NCBI RefSeq assembly: GCF_000218685.1
Contig: NW_006763290.1
Coordinates: 5,420,908 to 5,484,907, forward strand
Length of the DNA: 64,000 nt
Reading direction: 5' to 3'
Source: Serpula lacrymans var. lacrymans S7.9
Taxonomy: Eukaryota > Basidiomycota > Agaricomycetes > Boletales > Serpulaceae
The position numbers and the translations under genes are program-made. How positions within the stretch are numbered: position 1 is the first letter of the stretch; every line of letters begins with the position of its first letter. The notes beneath the pieces are model-generated. The model was not told where the DNA came from. It worked only from the letters and a program-made list of their open reading frames with translations, and ran no database searches. Below are positions 34,056 through 46,199 of this stretch, one piece after another.

Positions 34056-34332
34056 CACAGCAAGCATAACTAACTTTTGTCACACCCAAAATTAATGAAA
34101 AAGTCTGAAAGTAGTTAAAATGTATAATTGCATTTTGGACCTACAAGATTTTATCAGAATAATGTATTTTTGTTGACATATCTCTACATATCCACACTAA
34201 AATATAGTATTAATGGAAATATGTCAATAAAAAGATATCATTCTGTAGATCCAAAATGCAATCAAATATTTTAACTACTTTCAGAGTTTTCATCCATTAT
34301 GAGTGTGATGAAAGTTGTTAATGCTTGCTGTG
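34056..34332. mobile_element. Foldback MITE with arms of about 115 bp
   Basis: The left arm begins CACAGCAAGCATAACTAACT and the reverse complement of the right arm begins CACAGCAAGCATTAACAACT. Similarity continues through TCTGAAAGTAGTTAAAAT, ATTGCATTTTGGA(C/T)CTAC and TTGACATAT, leaving a loop of about 45 bp. There is no coding capacity. The target duplication could not be fixed with confidence. Confidence 0.8.
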
Positions 34333-36989
34333 GCAGTGAAGTCTTGATGGCTCATGCTAATATTAGTGCCATCCAACTTTAGATGCTGATGCTAATACTC
34401 ACCAATAGCTTCCCCGAGATTGTGAGGCAATATTAAACTATAACAAAAAACAATACCCATCTCTGACTGCACTTGCAGAGAGTAAGAGGTATAATGAGTT
34501 TGAGATTGACAGATGCTAGAGATTTTAGCAAGTAGAGGGTTGGGAGTAAACTCAAGGGTTTCTGATGAGGAGTAAAGCGGGTGATTCAAGTAATAAAAAG
34601 CTAAAGAACAATACATGAGTATGTAGGGTTTTTATAGCTAATTGTCTATTTCTCAGACCGGAAATTGAATAAAAGAAAAGTGGTCTGAGGATGAAACTAT
34701 CCAATAAAAAAAAGAACAACTTATTGTACGACTTCAGGGATTAATCAGCAGGTGAGAGAATGTACTAATAACAGGTATGTCATGCATGTTCAGGAACCAT
34801 ATCCTTATGATGAAGTACAATCCTGACTAAAGCATCTATTAATATATCCAGGCACATATGCGGCATGGAGCCGGTTAGTGAGATCTCTACTACCAGCCCT
34901 TACCCATTGTGCTGGCTGGCTGAGAGTGTTACCCAGTCTCTGATCTGCAATATATAAAATGGTAACAATGGTTAAGAAAGCCTGTTAGGGCTATGAGAAG
35001 CAAGGTAGCAAAGGATACCTCTGTAACAACCAAGAGTTTGTTACTCCGGCGCACAACTCAGACAAGTTGTAGAGAGGATGATGAGGGAGTGGTTACCCTT
35101 TAGGCTTCAACAAGTTAGTTGTGAGGATACAACAGGAGGACTCGCTGAGGCAGTGGCTGATGATGTCATGGGCACAGCCTGTGTGACCAGCTCCACTGCG
35201 TGAGATACTTGTAGCTAAAATAAGAAGGAAGGCAGCGCAGCGCGAGAAAGAGGAGTTTTGAACAAAAGGGAAAGTGCCGCATGGCACAGTGTGTGAAAAC
35301 TACAGAAAAAGGTTAAAGAGGAGAATAAAAATTAAAGGTCTGAAAATTGTGTATTGTAACAACCTCTAGCCCTAAAGCCAGAGGTGTAATGGGGAAATTG
35401 CCTGAGAACCAAGACATGGAACAAAAAGATAAGAAAACATAAATGGTCCAGAGATCAAGACCATTCCCAGGCTCAGCATCGAGACCTCTCTTTTTCTGAT
35501 AGTGCTCAGCACAGAACTAACAGCAGTTGTGAGCTGTCCCATTGATGTCCTTGAGGTAGAAGAACTGCATAGAACGGTCATATGTAGTCTTACAACGGTC
35601 GCAAGTCCGGTTGATAGTAATGTCGCTGGTAGGTGTGAAATCGGCACCATTCTGGTTTGCATTTATTCACTTTTAAATCCTCTTATATATACAACTGGTG
35701 CTTTGGTGCTTTCTGAGAAACCGTCTTCTAGCGTCTTGTCTGCAATCTCATGCTATATGTGCAGCCAAGCTGGTACATCAATTTCCTCAGGTTGGGGCCA
35801 CAGGCATGTTGTCACGATCCTCTTCTCTTACACCTAATACTTCACCTTTCATATCCAACTCTGACGTAGAAACACTCATCTCTCCTTATCTTATCACGTA
35901 GTCTTCCTTATCTTATCTTCTTATCTCATCATGTGACCCTAAGTCACATGATCACTTACAAATCATCTTACCAAGCTAAACACGATACATCCTCATGTCT
36001 ATCAGTCAGCACCTCATGGCTGACATGAGTTCTTACATATATAAGTAGACACTCAACGATGTACATACCTTAGCTTTTGATTTCGTCTTTATACACTTGT
36101 TCAACTACTTGCTAGAGATTGACGTTGAGTTGCCTGGTTTCTTCCAGTAGTGCAACTCAGTCGTTATACATGTTCAATATATATGTCTAAAAAGGTTGTG
36201 TGCTAGGTGTGTATTATTAGCCGAGTGTGTGCATGAATTGTCCAACTAGTCTGACAGTTCACTAGACATATTTTACCACAGGTCAGCAATTTCCTCTCAT
36301 AGCAATCTAACCACGCACCAGTTGCAATGTATCCCAACAGAGTATCATCTCATCCACCCTTATTCTACTGAGTTCAGCCTTGTTCTCAGTCTTGTATCTA
36401 TTACTCCATCTATCTTAAAGCTTACTAAGTTCAGCCTTGTTCTCAGTCTCATATCACGCTGTATGTCACTCTCTTGCTCACTCTTTTACCAGGAAATGCC
36501 AAATCCTAGAGACAAGGATGGTGTAAGTCTCTATTCCATCCACCACTTCTACAGAGTTAACAATACATCCAGCACCTGATGATATCATTCATCCATTGTT
36601 TGAGCAGTTTGTTGCTGATGGGTACAACAATCCCAAAATATTGGTGAAATTAACATAGAACAGCATAATGTATTGTGAGTTCTCATATGTGCTGTTCACA
36701 GCCGCTATACTAATATACAAGATATAGGTTATCTCTTCTGAAAAAGAGACAAATGGTTTGGTGCATGAAGAGCACAAGAGGATTTAACCACACAATTGAG
36801 AGCATTGGACCAGGAATTGAACACCTTCAAGCAAGGCTCCCTCTGCAGGGATCACATAACCTGAGGTTGACATTGCAACAGGAGGAAAATATATGGGTAT
36901 CACGGTAAGCATTCTTGATTGAGACTAAGGCGTTTTTCTCACCTTGCATAGTATACAGAGAACTCATCTTACAATACATGAAAACTTAC
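34333..36989. other. Transposon-derived debris
   Basis: No supportable gene. There is a 5' part of the 400-bp LTR family at about 35022-35170 (TGTAACAACCAAGAGTTTGTTAC..CAGGAGGACTCGCTGAG), and another TGTAACAACC start at about 35356. A TGTCACGATCCTC start near 35810 is followed by TATATAAG near 36040 (possible gypsy-type LTR). A 27-bp direct repeat, TTCAGCCTTGTTCTCAGTCT, occurs at about 36373 and 36430. Confidence 0.45.
35022..35170 (+). repeat. Truncated copy of the 400-bp LTR family
   Basis: It matches the reverse complement of 38.9-39.09 kb: TGTAACAACCAAGAGTT.GTTACTCCGGCGCACA, GGGAGTGGTTACCC and CAACAGGAGGACTCGCTGAG. Similarity fades after about 35,160. Confidence 0.7.
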
Positions 36990-37701
36990 CATCATGAAGA
37001 GGTTCTTGCACGCTGCCAACAAAGATTGAAATGAAGGTATTTCTGGACAGCAAGTGTTAACAACATATGGTGTTTTGACCAACACAATAAGTGGAGATGT
37101 TTCCAATTCTTTCTGCACGTTGGACTGGAGCCCTTCACACATTACTCACAGACAAATTTCAGACTAGTTTTTCATTACATCTTTATTCCCTGGCTTCAAA
37201 TGGAGCTGGATCTCTTCATAACCAAATTCAACCGCACTGCACCTCGACATAATCCAATCAAAATATTACCACATGGGCATCCCATTGACATTTTTACAAA
37301 ACCTGACCGATTCAAGTCTTGTGACTCTGCGGTAAGGGCTCCCCCATATCATTGTCATATCCACTAACTACAAATATTGTATCTACAAGATTAAGTTACA
37401 TCCACCTTACCTTGAAGAGGTACACCTCAAGTATACCCCTCCGGACCACTTTGTTTTCAACCTTGTATCCCCTGCATTTCCTGCTGAGGCCCATGCCTTT
37501 CTTCAACGCTCAGGATTGCCTGTTTTTAATTGCAATAATGCATGGGTTATCTTTCATAACACGCTAGCTTACTTTGAATCCATAGTGAATGATGATCCCG
37601 AGCTCAAAACAGCTATTGCTTCCCACCCTGAAGTTCCTGTGGATGGATTGGCAGGCACAGAATACATGGCAGTGGTTGATATGCCACATTATCCCATATA
37701 A
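36990..37701 (+). pseudogene. Integrase-core-type transposable element remnant
   Basis: Two exons (about 36990-37332 and 37391-37701) read HHEEVLARCQQRLK, VNNIWCFDQHNKWRCFQFFL, VGLEPF, then after a jump IFIPWLQMELDLFITKFNRT, ILPHGHPIDIFTKP, YTPPDHFVFNLVSPAFP. This is the order seen in Agaricomycete integrase-catalytic-domain proteins (recalled, not searched). There the NDIWCFDQHDKW block carries an early catalytic Asp and PWLQxELD lies after the core. Here the intervening core of roughly 100-150 residues is missing, and there is an in-frame TGA at about 37,034. It cannot encode an active integrase. Its 3' flank to 37970 recurs in antisense at 22404-22569. Confidence 0.65.
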
Positions 37702-37785
37702 GGTGATAGTGGATCTGAGGTGGTGTATTCATTGGATGAGGGTGGCTCTGATTTTGAAAATAGTTGGACCAACAATAGCAAGTTG

Positions 37786-37970
37786 CCCGATCATTGAACT
37801 TAAGATCTATTTTCATGTGTGAAAACTCGAGTATTCACAAATACAATTATTAGATTTAATATCTGGTATGGGTTTTCAGTAAGGTTCATTGGACAATAGA
37901 AAATATCAACCCGGCACTCCCGGCTGAAGTGCTAAATGAACCGTAACCAAACGACTACCATATGATCAAA
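37786..37970 (+). repeat. 3' flank of the integrase-type remnant, repeated in antisense at 22.4 kb
   Basis: Its reverse complement matches 22404-22569 over about 165-185 bp with small indels. Since the two loci share only this end, it probably marks the element terminus. Confidence 0.7.
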
Positions 37971-38692
37971 TTATTAGTGCCAATGACTGGTACATGGATG
38001 TTTTCTGTACAGCTTTGCAATTTCTGCCACATATATATCAGGATAATGGGTTTTGAACTTCACTCATGTAACAATCAACAGTTGGAGACTAATAAATCTA
38101 AGTGAAAGGGCAGAATGCCTAAACTACAGTAGGTGTTTACTCTATAGGATATAATGTAACATACCTCAGCCGCTGGCTAGAAGGCTATAGAAATGACTGA
38201 GGTATTCCTATACTAAGCCCCCTACTCCTTATAGCAGAGGTGCTACTTGCAAAGGCACAATAACTCATAGGAGAACAATGGGTGACTCCTTGAAGTGGTG
38301 ATTATGCTCTATGAAGAACAATGGCTGTTATCTGAGACTGGATTTTATCTGGTTTTGTCAGACTGGTACCCTCAGGCCTCAGTATACTGTCATATAATTC
38401 ACCAACAATTCTATCATCACTCTGTTTCTTACGATCATCTTGTGTCTTCACTTTGGTTCCTTCATTTACTTTGGCTGTGCTCAAACTTCTGTTCTCCCAT
38501 CTCTTTTTTTCCCAATTTTGCTCCTCTGATATCTGTTACTTTGCCCATTATATGGTAGCTCTTAGCTTGATCATAATCACCAAACCATCAGAGCTAAGAA
38601 CTCCTCAGATAAGGTCCTATGGGCACTATGGGACTGTCCCCTTGGATGTATAGGGATCAGCCTTATAGCCCAGTCAAAAGTCAGACAATATA

Positions 38693-39093
38693 TTTCACAA
38701 TTGACATACCAGCACCTACTTACGCTTCACTTTTGTATTTCTACTTTTATTTTCCAAGTCACATAATCAGTCATGTGACCATTTACTTTACTTTACATTT
38801 TCAACTTTTCATAGTCACATGACCAGTCATGTGACACATCACCTGACCAGTGTCTAGACTCATCATGTGACTGGTCACATGCTAAACATCGGACTTTGGA
38901 CTTTATTTACAACTGTACAGTACCTCATGTATTTTAGTATATATACAAAGAGCAATACATGGGGAAGGACTCAGCGAGTCCTCCTGTTGTATACCAACTA
39001 ACTCACTGTATCTTAAGGGGTAACCACTCCCTCTTCATTTTCTTTATAGTGTGTTCCTGTGTGCGCCGGAGTAACTAACTCTTGGTTGTTACA
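38693..39093 (-). mobile_element. Solo LTR (401 bp), reverse orientation
   Basis: Read on the minus strand it starts TGTAACAACCAAGAGTTAGT and ends GTCAATTGTGAAA (the final TAACA is altered). It is flanked by ATATA at 38688-38692 and 39094-39098. It is the uninterrupted equivalent of the split LTR at 22.7/28.9 kb, with the same length to within one base and the same TATA box, AATAAAG and TCACATGA palindromes. Confidence 0.85.
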
Positions 39094-39327
39094 ATATAGA
39101 GTGAATTAGATATTTATATTTCCCAGTTGTTACAGAAAAGTATATACTGTATCTACTCATATCATAAATTATGGTTTTGGCAAGTCCTGAACAAGTTGAT
39201 CTCAACACATCAAACCCATCAAGATTGTATCAACTTCAATCAAGATTATGAGTTGTCTCCAGTGCAATTGATATTATTGTGATACTACCATGATTTTGTT
39301 TGCACTGGTTGTAGCTTGCACTCATCC

Positions 39328-39600
39328 TGTGACAACACCAGCAAGGTACTACCTTGAGGCACTGAAGCATAACCACAAAGGCTATAACTCAAAGTAATAA
39401 TGATACAACTCATCAAGAGAGGGAGATTGTCTTCACTAGTGTTGACAGACACTAGGAGAGAACTTGCTGAGTCCTTCCCCATGTATTACTCCAGTATATA
39501 TACTACAATACATGAGGTATTATACAGTTGATAAATAAAGCTTAAGTACAATGTACAGCATGTGACCAGTCACATGTTGAGTCTAGACTAGTGTTGCCAC
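39328..39600 (+). repeat. Partial copy of the 400-bp LTR family
   Basis: TGTGACAACACCAGCAAGG matches the start of the split LTR (TGTGACAACACCAACAAGA). Similarity continues through GAGAGGGAG.TTGTC, CCATGTATT.CTCCAGTATATATACT and GCATGTGACCAGTCACATG to GTCTAGAC, then stops. The 3' third is missing or diverged. Confidence 0.7.
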
Positions 39601-42030
39601 AGTGTCAGCTAAAACTGGCTTTGTAACCAAGCTGAACTGTTATATCATGTGATTGCTTGAGCTTTGACTGCTATGAATCATGTGGCTATAGATGGTTATC
39701 ACATGATAATAGCCAGCTTGCTAGGCATGACAAGGCAAGCCTTTATAAGGCTATGTCATAATGTTTGTAATTATTTTTACATCATAAAGCTCAGATATAC
39801 CTTGACAAAAAATTTCTGTTGTAAGTGATGAAATCTGACCTTTGGATTTACAATAATACAACACTAGAACTTACTGCTCCAAGGTTAACTTGTGCTGTTG
39901 AAGATACTGGGGGAAAGTTAGCAACAGTACCTCTGGCACTCCCCTGCAAAGGGTGTTTGGGACTCCAGGGTTATTGAGGTGCTATCTTTCCGCACACAAC
40001 ATCTTTCTAATTTTACTGAGGAATACCAATCTACAGGGAGAAAGGGGAAGAAGAAGAGGAGGAAGAAGATCCAGGCGTTGGAAAAAGCCCTAGCTGCACA
40101 AAATGTGGTGCAGAAAAGGAGTTAGTCACGGTGTAGCAGCCACAGGCTGGTAGGGTAGCTAGATCTGTTTGAAAGCCTTGCTGTGGTAATGGGGTTCCGT
40201 GGCCTATAGCAGGGTTACATACAGCTAAAGAGCTAGCATACTCTTAAAGTGCAGGGGCTTTAATTGCTGAATTAGCAGGTGCACACCTGTCTGGAGAAGT
40301 GCCTGAACCTGAAGCCATAGTAGAGGGTATCAAATGCTGCACTGGACTATATGCTGATTCTGACAATTCACTTGCTTCCACTATTACACTTTGCTAGGCT
40401 TTTAGAAGGAAAGGTGCTGGAGATAGCTTCCTTATGATGATGAGCTATATGCAACTTTTTATGAAATGCAAAAGGTATTTTTGCTGTTAGTATCTAAGAA
40501 GTAAGGTATTAACAGTAAACAAGTCTTATCTCTTAGACTTCTAATATTTTAATATCACAACTCTTTACAAAGGGGAAATAGCAAATCTGAATACTAAGCT
40601 TTTTTTTTAAAGGTTCTAAGAGTGGAGAGTCTTAGGGAGCAAATATGGAGTACTTGCTGCTTGTGGATCTGTTTATGTGCTGGCTCTTTTAGCTACTCTG
40701 GACTGGAAAATGGAGAGAGTCTCTTACAGGACAGTAAGAGAAGTGGGAGATATACTAAGAGCACCCAAACCTAGTAAGCCTTCAGAACTTTTAGTCTAGC
40801 ATATAACTTGAAATTATCTAGATACCATGACTGGAAATGTTGTTGTAGAGGCACTAGCAAAAATGGTATGATGCCAAAAGGGGGAATATTACAGTGTAGG
40901 ATATATCTATCAGATTTTTTATTTTACAGTATTCACATTTAGTTCTAACTTTTGAACTTTACTTTGAGCAAATAATCATATATGGCAAGGTACTATCTAA
41001 TATCTGTTAATCAAATATGAGTATTTTTCTTGTAGGTTTTTACATGGTGTCAACAATGAGAACTGTTGTTAGAAAACCACACACAAAAACAAACTAATAA
41101 TCGGTGTAGGAGGATCAGGGCGGATGTCCAGAGTACCATGTGGAGATGGGCAGCAGGACACGAGGCGTGTAATCCCGAGAGTACTAAAGGCTTGGGGGTC
41201 CAGACTTGAGAAATGTCTTCTTCAGAGATTCCGGAGTTCTGTCTTCTGGCACGGATATGACAATTTTGATGACCTTATCCTGTACTACCTACACATGATT
41301 TGTCAGGGTATATTCCTTCCTTCATGTTCTTTCTCATTCTTTTTACACAGCTATACTGTGCATAGCCTTCCTTTTTTTCACTCTATAAACCCCTGTATTC
41401 TACCTTGTAAAAACAAGAAATCCAATCCAGACTTGTCCTCTAATCTCAAGTCCACTTCCTATTGCTACTTGTGATCTAGTGTGGTCACAACACTTTCCAC
41501 TACTACTACTGTTAACTGCTGTCATTGTCACTCTCCACTTCTGAAGTCGTTGTTATCCCTTTCAATTAGAGTCCTTCTGAGCACTACAGTCTGTGCATTA
41601 GAAGCCTGTTATCACTGGGAATCTTGCCATCTTGTTATTCTCAAACCTACCTTGACCTACAATTAGCAAGGTAGTGCTTGTCCATAGTTGTCTCAAAGTA
41701 CCTCTCATTCAAATTTCATCTATTCCTTCTCCTCCAAAAATCCACACCCACACATCTCTGGGTTTCACTTTGAAGGATCATTATATATATCACCTTACAA
41801 ACAACCAGATCACCCACCATTCTAGGAGGCAGGGCCTATAAACACGTTCCATGGAATCTGGGAGGATTATTTGATACTTTGTTTTTGTGTGTAGTTTTCT
41901 AGCAACAGTCTTCACCATCAACAGCGCTGCACAACTTCCTTGTATTTTTAGTTACAACTCTTTCATGTGGTGGAGATGGTCACAAGGGCTGCACCCTATA
42001 ATATCATCAGCCACTGCCTTCATCAACTGT
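39601..42030. other. Unassigned AT-rich region, probably old transposon sequence
   Basis: Frames are short and none shows known motifs (a 116-codon frame at 41124-41474 has no recognisable domain). No clear element ends or tRNA genes are visible. Confidence 0.4.
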
Positions 42031-42039
42031 ATAGTACAT

Positions 42040-42215
42040 AAGTACAAACACTCTGTATTAGTATATAAACCCCAATAGGTTCAGGAGACTCCTCAGCAAG
42101 TCCTCCTATTGTTTACCCACAACTAACTTGGTCCTACCATAAAGAAGATTATCCACTCCTTCCCTCACCCCTCTTTGCTTGCTATATAAGAACTTTGGAA
42201 GTTACAGTATCAGAT
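42040..42215 (-). repeat. Diverged copy of the 400-bp LTR family
   Basis: GTATATAAACCC, GACTCCTCAGCAAGTCCTCCTATTGT, CACAACTAAC and ATCCACTCCTTCCC parallel the reverse-oriented LTR at 38.9-39.0 kb, with more substitutions. Confidence 0.5.
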
Positions 42216-43239
42216 TTAAGATTTGAAAGATATCCAGCTGCAGTAGTTTGTATACTATATTTGTCGCTAATGAGTACATGTGCTTTTGACATTGCACTTG
42301 CAAATTTAACAATAAGCCTAAAATTATACAGTCAGTGTCTTAGATGCAACAACACACAAAATTAGATATTTACTGACTAAACATATTATCAAGCTGTCTA
42401 TCTGAAATGTTGAGTTTATTGTTCAGAAGAGTTGTTCTAAAATGATTCTGGATTGATACAAGAATTTGCTCTGGCACTTTGTCAGCATTCTTATTTGCTT
42501 TGAATGTGAACCACCAGAGTATGAACACTTTGGTTGTTACATTTAATCTCTGTGTACACTTTAATTTATTTTCAAACTCAGTGCAGGGCTCCTCAATCAG
42601 ATACCATAATTATATCATCATTCCTATGGCTTTGTCAGAATTGTGACCTTTGGAGTAGTTAGAGTTTGGAGGATAGAGATGTGCTGTGGGAGTGGAACAG
42701 AGTACAAGGTTGGGAGCTGGCTTAGGTTGTGTGTTAGGCCCCTCTGTGGACCTGTCTAAGATAGTAAGTTATTATCCGTACAAAATATGTATTAATCTTT
42801 CTTTTGTCATCTAGACTATTGTGATCCATATCAAAGATCAAGCAATATAAGTTCTATCCTTTGATATATTTGCACTTTATATTTGTAGGCAATCTCCTAA
42901 AGATTTGGGGATTAACTTGAATGCACACCCTTCAATTTGTTTTAGGCACTGCTACAATCCCAACCATACATTCTCAGGTGATGGTACCCCAATCTTAGGG
43001 TACAAGGTTCATTGTACCAAAAAGGGTGAGGAGGATGAGGAAAGGAAAATGTAATACTATCATAGCTGCACTGTATCTGATTGATTGTACCATATACATA
43101 AGTTTGTTGGATCAATCATCTTTGCCCTTTTCCACCTCATCTATCCCTCCAAAATAAGCTACATTCAAGCCCATTTTCTCGACCAAATTAAACCTTAAGC
43201 AACCGGCAATTTTATGCAGCACCATTGCGACCACAGAGT

Positions 43240-43406
43240 GGATATTCAGTATATATACAAGAGCAATACATGGGGAAGGACTCAGCGAGTCCTCCTGTTG
43301 TCTAGCACAACTAACTCACTGAAACCTGAGGGGTGATCCCTCCTTCTCTCTTCTCTATAGTGTGTTCCTGTGTGCGCCAGAGTAACTAACTCTTGGTTGT
43401 TACATT
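43240..43406 (-). repeat. Truncated copy of the 400-bp LTR family
   Basis: TATATACAAGAGCAATACATGGGGAAGGACTCAGCGAGTCCTCC through GTGTGCGCCAGAGTAACTAA to TGGTTGTTACA matches 38.94-39.09 kb closely. The LTR part beyond the TATA box is absent. Confidence 0.78.
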
Positions 43407-44023
43407 TACAAAACAAAATATTGCCATTTGGTGGTGCATGGGCCATCTCATCCACTAGACCTGCCTATTTAGGTCACTATACCAGTCTCTCATGCCACCT
43501 CTCCACTTTGTGGACACTTGCTCCCATATTTCCAACATCCCATCCCTTGCATGTTTAATTGTCGCTGTGGGGATTGACTGATATGAGTCCAGCTAATATG
43601 CTGAAAACATTAAATTCAAGCTTTCCCCAGCCAATCAAAACACTGATATCCAAGATTTTCAGCAAATAAGCAGAGCTTGTAAAAGTTGGTCCCCAAAAGT
43701 GCGTGCTAGTACTCGAGTATAAAAAATCTAGTTATAACTATTGTAGGTCAGATAAATCAACACTCAGAGTTTGTCTAAAATCTCCACATATACTCAACAA
43801 TACCAATGTAATAAAACAACAAATGTATGTTATTAGCTAGGTCCTTTATTGTCTATAGTAAGGATGGCTCAGATTAAAGTCCATCTAGAAAGTTGTAAAA
43901 TGAAAATCTACTCTCTTTACACTCAAGCCCAATACAGTACTCAGTAGCAGTGAGTACAACACCTGCCAAGTCAAGGTGTTTAACCAGCTGACATTGTTTG
44001 CACTTGTCCACCCACTACTCACT

Positions 44024-45628
44024 TTAGTACGTTTCTGTTCTTGAAGTCAATGGCAACACCTCAGTGTGTACTTGTGCATCAGTTTCACGCAAGTTAAAAA
44101 GAATGCGAGATGCTAGTACACTATGCAAGACAAGTTGCATACTGTGATACCCTTTGTCAGCCATGGCCATAATACCATAATAAGTCAATTTAGAAAATAG
44201 ACATACGAGTCAAGCAAATTGCCATATCCAATCTAGTAAAACTGTCAGCTACATAGATTATACTGTGAAAGTAAGAGATTACTGGATAAATAAAGATGAT
44301 GATAATGTTGGCAATGGACATGACTTTTGGCAATCCATGATAAGTGATTTCTACGATAAGTATAACAAATTCAGCACGCACAAATGATACATCCCATATA
44401 TATAATGCCATCCCTATAAAGCACCATGCTTACTACACATTTTGTAGATTTGTAGTGTCCGACCATCTTGAATATAGTTAGGAACAATAGCACTAAAAGG
44501 AGGGCTCAGCATATTTTGAACTTGAAATTTTTGTTAGACACTGACCGCACTCAAAGATGACTAGAAAAATGTATTCAATAGCTTCACTTTGGCCTCCTAT
44601 AAAGTCGCACCCTTTCGTTTCTGCGGCAAATCAAATCAAAGGTATGAAAGCAAAGAGTCGCTGTGCTAGCCTTACTGTAGGTAGGTCCAAGACGTACTTC
44701 ATGAGATGTGACAACAGCCCCCAGCCCGGCCATCTATGAAAAAGCTACCAGTCAGTTATTTAGAGCTACTTCTTTAGAAAAAGAAAACCCCACCAAGCCA
44801 AAAACAATCAACCATGCAAGCAGTTTCTTGCTCCGTTCCCAAACAACATAGATCCGTAGTATAAGCAGGCCTGCATGAATGTAAGCAATATTAGCTGCAT
44901 TGATCACACATTTGTTGATTGCCCTACTTTCTATAAAAACAAAGCTCAAGAGATGGACGGCTCGAAACTTGTGTAAGCCAACATATAATCTGACTGCAAG
45001 TATGATGTACTCACTATCTGAAACAGAGTTATAAGTAGAACACTATTCGACGTCCAGTTAGCATATAACAATGTCACAATATCAGAATGCTGCTGACGCT
45101 GCCAGTACGGGTTTGTGTGGCGGCTGACCTCAAACCCATTCATATTAGTGAGAAAATTGCAATTGATTCACCAAACATGCCTACCATAGACGGTTATGAT
45201 AGCACCAGCAAGAGGGAGGTAGCGTGCAACTGTAAATATGAATCGTAGGCAGTCCCAACGCCTTCCCCAGACACAAAGGACCTATGATTTTCTACTTGTA
45301 AAAACATATATTGAGGAGGTCCCTTATCCGCACCTCAAGATCGAATGTCAAAAAATAATCAAACACCTGAAATGTATCAGTTAGCAAGTGCGAAAAATAT
45401 AATGCCGGTTTTCTTACCCAGACCACCAAACCGGCGACTGAAAAGAACACTCCACGATGAGTTACTCGTCAGTTTAATAAGGTAGGAAACCACACCATTT
45501 AAGTACTAACAGATTAAATTTTGTAAGTCCGTAAACAACAATCATATCGACAGACCCACCTTAGCCGTTTGTAATTGGGAAACTATTGTGAGAGTGTCGA
45601 GAGGGTCAAGAGTGTGATCGTTAAGCAT
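44024..45628 (-). pseudogene. DUF6533-like seven-helix protein paralogue A, probably broken
   Basis: It starts MLNDHTLDPLDTLTIVSQLQ, then YLN-VAGLVVW, VFDYFLTFDLE, VLCVWGRRWDCLRFIFTVAR, YLPLAGAIITVY and GLLILRIYVVWERSKKLLAW. Further pieces are YIWDVS, VMSIANIIIIFIYP and finally MQLVLHSVLASRILFNLRET. Order and exon breaks match paralogue C. After helix 5 the frame runs into TGA (ALNN-stop at about 44,752) with no good donor, so a central exon seems disabled. The family (basidiomycete proteins with a conserved FDY..LTFxxEV..VW signature) has unknown function and lies in membranes. An alternative splice could still rescue it. Confidence 0.55.
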
Positions 45629-46199
45629 CACAATGGTGACTACCTGCGTTGCCTGGTTAAAAGACCTTGATACCTGACTTATATACTATGTCCCGCCAGC
45701 CCATACAACGACCAACAATCATCAGGGCTGCGAAATAAAACTGGAATAAGCTGGACATCTGGGGAAAGATGATCAGAAGATGATCAGAAGATGAAACCAC
45801 TCGACTGTGTAAAGTCTAGTATATCAACAGCGTGAAGGGGCTAACAAAGCTGTTGGGATCGACCTTTGTGCAATCGACGACAAGTAACAGCTAACAATAG
45901 AGTGTAGAGTGTAGCGTACAAACGGACCATGTACTCATGCAGTTTTGTTTTTTCTACTCTCCTGCAGAGCTATAAAGCCACGTTCAAGTTAATTAGACGA
46001 AGAATCGCAGCCAAGAAGTAAATCAAGGGACATTTTAAGCAAAGCAGGATGGAATTATAGAATAAAACTGGTTAACAGAACAAGATCAACTCAAAAACTA
46101 TATAATCAGGATACATACCTGTACATGTCAGAAAGATATCGTGTTCGGCCACCAAGCTCATTTTCTAGTGTTCGTGATGCTATCAACGATTATTACTGC

